Part shown: positions 61,230 to 64,000 of the stretch, in pieces
Layout: each line of letters opens with the position of its first letter
Position numbering within the stretch: position 1 is the first letter of the stretch
NCBI RefSeq assembly: GCF_902498995.1
Contig: NZ_CABVLY010000020.1
Coordinates: 62,001 to 126,000, forward strand
Reading direction: 5' to 3'
Origin: Burkholderia anthina
GTDB lineage: Bacteria > Pseudomonadota > Gammaproteobacteria > Burkholderiales > Burkholderiaceae
Length of the DNA: 64,000 nt
Position numbers and translations under genes: made by a program
The notes under the pieces: generated by a model
Database searches by the model: none
What the model was told of the DNA's origin: nothing
The model's input: only the letters and a program-made list of their open reading frames with translations

Positions 61230-62192
61230 TTACTTCTTGTCGTGCAGGCTTTCGAGGTAGCGCTGCGCGTCGAGCGCGGCCATGCAGCCCGTGCCGGCGC
61301 TGGTGATCGCCTGGCGGTACACGTTGTCCTGCACGTCGCCTGCGGCGAACACGCCCGGCACGCTCGTCGACGTCGCGTTGCCGTGCAGGCCGCTCTTCGT
61401 CAGGATGTAGCCGTCCTTCATCTCGAGCTGGCCCTGGAACAGGTCGGTGTTCGGCTTGTGGCCGATCGCGACGAACACGCCCTGCACGGTGAGGTCCTGC
61501 TTCTCGCCGGTCTTCACGTTCTTGATGCGCAGGCCCGTGACGCCCGAATCCTCGCCCGTCACTTCGTCGAGCACGTGATCCCACTTGATGTCGACGACGC
61601 CTTCCTTTTCCTTCTCCAGCAGGCGGTCGATCAGGATCGGCTCGGCGCGGAACTTGTCGCGGCGATGGATCACCGTGACCTTCTTCGCGATGCCCGTCAG
61701 GTAGAGCGCTTCCTCGACGGCCGTGTTGCCGCCGCCGATCACCGCGACTTCCTGGTTGCGGTAGAAGAAGCCGTCGCAGGTCGCGCAGGCCGACACGCCC
61801 TTGCCCATGAACGCTTCTTCGGACGGCAGGCCGAGATACTGCGCGGACGCGCCGGTCGCGATGATCAGCGAGTCGCACGTGTATTCGCCCGAGTCGCCGA
61901 TCAGCCGGATCGGCGTTTCGTGCAGTTTCGCGGTGTGGATGTGGTCGAATACGATTTCGGTGTTGAAGCGCTCCGCGTGCTCCTGGAAGCGCGCCATCAG
62001 TTCAGGGCCTTGCACGCCCTTTGCGTCCGCCGGCCAGTTTTCGACGTCGGTCGTCGTCATCAGTTGGCCGCCCTGCGCGATGCCGGTGATCAGTACCGGG
62101 GACAGGTTGGCGCGTGCCGCGTAGACGGCAGCCGTGTAGCCGGCGGGGCCGGAACCGAGAATCAGGACTTTGGCGTGTTTGGGCGTGGACAT
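61230..62192 (-). CDS. trxB: Thioredoxin reductase
   Basis: TrxB reduces thioredoxin with NADPH through FAD and a redox disulfide. The 320-residue protein begins MSTPKHAKVLILGSGPAGYT. The FAD motif is GSGPAGYTAAVYAARANL, the active site CATCDGFFY, the NADPH motif IGGGNTAVEEALYLTGIAKK, and the end GVFAAGDVQDNVYRQAITSA. It is divergent from ftsK, an arrangement seen in many betaproteobacteria. Confidence 0.97.
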   Translation of the reverse strand: MSTPKHAKVLILGSGPAGYTAAVYAARANLSPVLITGIAQGGQLMTTTDVENWPADAKGVQGPELMARFQEHAERFNTEIVFDHIHTAKLHETPIRLIGDSGEYTCDSLIIATGASAQYLGLPSEEAFMGKGVSACATCDGFFYRNQEVAVIGGGNTAVEEALYLTGIAKKVTVIHRRDKFRAEPILIDRLLEKEKEGVVDIKWDHVLDEVTGEDSGVTGLRIKNVKTGEKQDLTVQGVFVAIGHKPNTDLFQGQLEMKDGYILTKSGLHGNATSTSVPGVFAAGDVQDNVYRQAITSAGTGCMAALDAQRYLESLHDKK

Positions 62193-62477
62193 GTGCGAAT
62201 CCGTAAAAGGCGGCCGCGGCGGGCGGGGTAAGGCGCGCCGGACGGTCTGGGTTGACCGGGATGCCGTCATAGATGGGTATCAGACGCGCATTATAAAGGC
62301 CCCGTTGCTGCGCTGCCGAACGAGAGTTTCAATCGCGGCGATAGCGTTTCCCCGCCGGGCTGCGCGCCGCGGCGGGGCGGGCGGCACGGGCGGGCTGGAA
62401 GGCGCCGGGGCCGTTCGTCCGGCGTGCGCGGCGTCGAGATTGGCACCCGGGCCCCGTTATGTAACCGTCATTTACAC

Positions 62478-62504
62478 TTGACGGCACGGTGCAGCGTTTA
62501 CAAT
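62478..62504 (+). promoter_or_regulatory. Possible ftsK promoter
   Basis: TTGACG (62478-62483) and TACAAT (62499-62504), spaced by 15 bases, which is short for sigma-70. It is the best-looking pair in the AT-richer stretch ahead of ftsK. Confidence 0.4.
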
Positions 62505-62557
62505 AAGCGGGATCGAACGACAGGCGGGCACGCAGCCCGTCCTCTTTATACGGATTC

Positions 62558-64000
62558 ATGGCAAAAGCTCCTTATTCCGCCCAGGCACAGGCGTTGCCGC
62601 ACCGGATGTCGAAGCTCCTCACGGAGATCCGCTGGATTCTCCAGGTCGCGCTCTGCGCCTTTCTGGTGATGGCCCTGTTGAGCTACAGCCGGCGCGATCC
62701 AAGCTGGACGCATGCAGCGCAGGTGGATCACATCTCGAACTGGGCCGGGCGCGTCGGCGCGTGGACGGCCGACATCATCCTGCTGCTGTTCGGCTTGTCG
62801 GCCTACTGGCTGATCGTGCCGCTCGGGCGGCGCATCGCCGTTAACTACCGGCGCATCACACGTCACGAGGCCGTCGCCGACGAGCCCGAGCGGCCGATCG
62901 GCTGGCTCACCGAAATCCTGTCGTTCGTGCTCGTCGTGCTCGCGTGCGACGGCATCGAGGCGATGCGGATGTGGTCGCTGAAGGTGCAGCTGCCGCGCGC
63001 GCCGGGCGGCGTGATCGGCGAGGCCGTCGCGGGCGCGATGTCGCATGCGTTCGGCTTCACCGGCGGCACGCTGCTGCTGCTGATCCTGCTCGCGGTCGGC
63101 CTGTCGCTGTATTTCCGCTTCTCGTGGCTGTCGGTCTCCGAGCGCGTCGGCGGCGCGATCCTGTCCGCCGTCACCGTCGCGAAGCTGCGCCGCGAGGCCG
63201 AGCGCGATCGCAAGCTGGGCGAAGCCGCGGCCGTGCGCCGCGAAGGCAAGGTCGAAGAGGAGCGCGTGCGCATCGAGGATCACGAACCGGTGACCATCGT
63301 GCCGCCGGTCGTCACGCCGGCGAAGTCCGAGCGTGTCGAGCGCGAGCGCCAGGTGCCGCTGTTTACCGATCTGCCGGGCGACTCGACGCTGCCGCCGGTG
63401 TCGCTGCTCGATCCCGCGCCGAAGACGCAGGAAGCGATTTCCGCCGACACGCTCGAATTCACGTCGCGCCTGATCGAGAAGAAGCTGAAGGACTTCGGCG
63501 TCGAGGCGAGCGTCGTGGCCGCATATCCGGGCCCGGTCGTCACGCGTTACGAGATCGAGCCGGCCACCGGCGTGAAGGGCAGCCAGATCGTGAACCTCGC
63601 GAAGGATCTCGCGCGGTCGCTGTCGCTCGTGTCGATCCGCGTGGTCGAGACGATCCCCGGCAAGAACTACATGGCGCTCGAGCTGCCGAACCAGCGTCGC
63701 CAGACGGTGCACCTGTCCGAGATCATCGGCTCGGAGGTCTATGCGGCGGCGGCGTCGGCGCTCACGCTGAGCCTCGGCAAGGACATCGGCGGCAAGCCGG
63801 TGTGCGCGGATCTCGCGAAGATGCCCCACCTGCTGGTGGCCGGCACGACCGGCTCGGGCAAGTCCGTCGGGATCAACGCGATGATCCTGTCGCTGCTGTA
63901 CAAGGCGACCGCCGAGCAGGTGCGCCTGATCCTGATCGACCCGAAGATGCTCGAAATGAGCGTCTACGAAGGCATTCCGCACCTGCTGTGCCCGGTCGTC
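62558..64000 (+). CDS. ftsK: DNA translocase FtsK, 3' end missing
   Basis: FtsK couples division and chromosome segregation: an N-terminal membrane part sits at the septum and the ATPase motor moves DNA toward dif. The start is MAKAPYSAQAQALPHRMSKL. Four hydrophobic segments occur before residue 195 (LQVALCAFLVMALLSY; ADIILLLFGLSAYWLIVPLG; EILSFVLVVLACDGIEAM; LLLLILLAVGLSLYF). A short linker follows, then the alpha/beta domain (EVSV-type EASVVAAYPGPVVTRYEIEP) and Walker A AGTTGSGKS at about residue 428. LILIDPKMLEMSVYEGIPHL is Walker B. The linker is short compared with the 600-residue linker of E. coli FtsK. The gene continues past the window. Confidence 0.96.
   Translation, partial: MAKAPYSAQAQALPHRMSKLLTEIRWILQVALCAFLVMALLSYSRRDPSWTHAAQVDHISNWAGRVGAWTADIILLLFGLSAYWLIVPLGRRIAVNYRRITRHEAVADEPERPIGWLTEILSFVLVVLACDGIEAMRMWSLKVQLPRAPGGVIGEAVAGAMSHAFGFTGGTLLLLILLAVGLSLYFRFSWLSVSERVGGAILSAVTVAKLRREAERDRKLGEAAAVRREGKVEEERVRIEDHEPVTIVPPVVTPAKSERVERERQVPLFTDLPGDSTLPPVSLLDPAPKTQEAISADTLEFTSRLIEKKLKDFGVEASVVAAYPGPVVTRYEIEPATGVKGSQIVNLAKDLARSLSLVSIRVVETIPGKNYMALELPNQRRQTVHLSEIIGSEVYAAAASALTLSLGKDIGGKPVCADLAKMPHLLVAGTTGSGKSVGINAMILSLLYKATAEQVRLILIDPKMLEMSVYEGIPHLLCPVV

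Overview
The window is a very GC-rich chromosomal segment of a betaproteobacterium. Gene order and protein sequences fit Burkholderia, most likely the B. cepacia complex: a fused glucokinase-HexR protein, a ribD-ribE...ribBX-ribH-nusB cluster, UppP, FtsK-TrxB neighbours and type VI secretion (T6SS) effector genes. Both ends cut genes: hemN at the left and ftsK at the right.

Layout. 1-4.3 kb is core: hemN, a YkgJ-type Cys-cluster protein, a DUF1439 lipoprotein, uppP and trmB. 4384-13939 is a roughly 9.5-kb genomic island inserted in the 3' end of tRNA-Gly(CCC). It is bounded by an exact 23-bp direct repeat and carries a large tyrosine integrase beside the tRNA. Its cargo includes an XRE regulator, a serine recombinase, a ribbon-helix-helix-like regulator facing a perfect 44-bp palindrome, a Shedu-like (DUF4263) protein, a second PD-(D/E)xK-type nuclease candidate bracketed by its own direct repeat, and several unknown proteins. 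14-34 kb is mostly metabolic and transport genes: a cupin, a GlxA-type regulator, an amino-acid permease, an enolase-superfamily enzyme, exporters, a LysR-MFS-CoA transferase-methylmalonyl-CoA decarboxylase set, a two-piece chromate transporter, DeoR/NUDIX, a sirtuin, CrcB with DUF190, and YggT.

34-45 kb holds ubiD, an unrecognised candidate small RNA (promoter, folded body, terminator, about 140 nt), a lytic transglycosylase, an aminotransferase, nusB, the riboflavin genes (ribD, ribE, ribBX, ribH) and hemL. 45-48.6 kb has an EVE-domain protein, a Bcr/CflA efflux pump and a more AT-rich block with a Tai4-like T6SS immunity protein. 48.8-57.8 kb is a glucose unit: zwf-pgl-glk/hexR on one strand faces an ABC sugar transporter on the other. 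The two promoters overlap one perfect HexR operator, so the regulator fused to glucokinase probably controls its own operon and the uptake genes together.

57.9-59.5 kb is an orphan T6SS cassette: PAAR tip, adaptor (apparently frameshifted away from PAAR), papain-like effector and membrane immunity candidate. 59.7-64 kb returns to core genes: a TRIC-family channel, an Smr-domain protein, trxB and ftsK.

All calls come from reading the sequence. No database search was run, so family names rest on recognised motifs and lengths.
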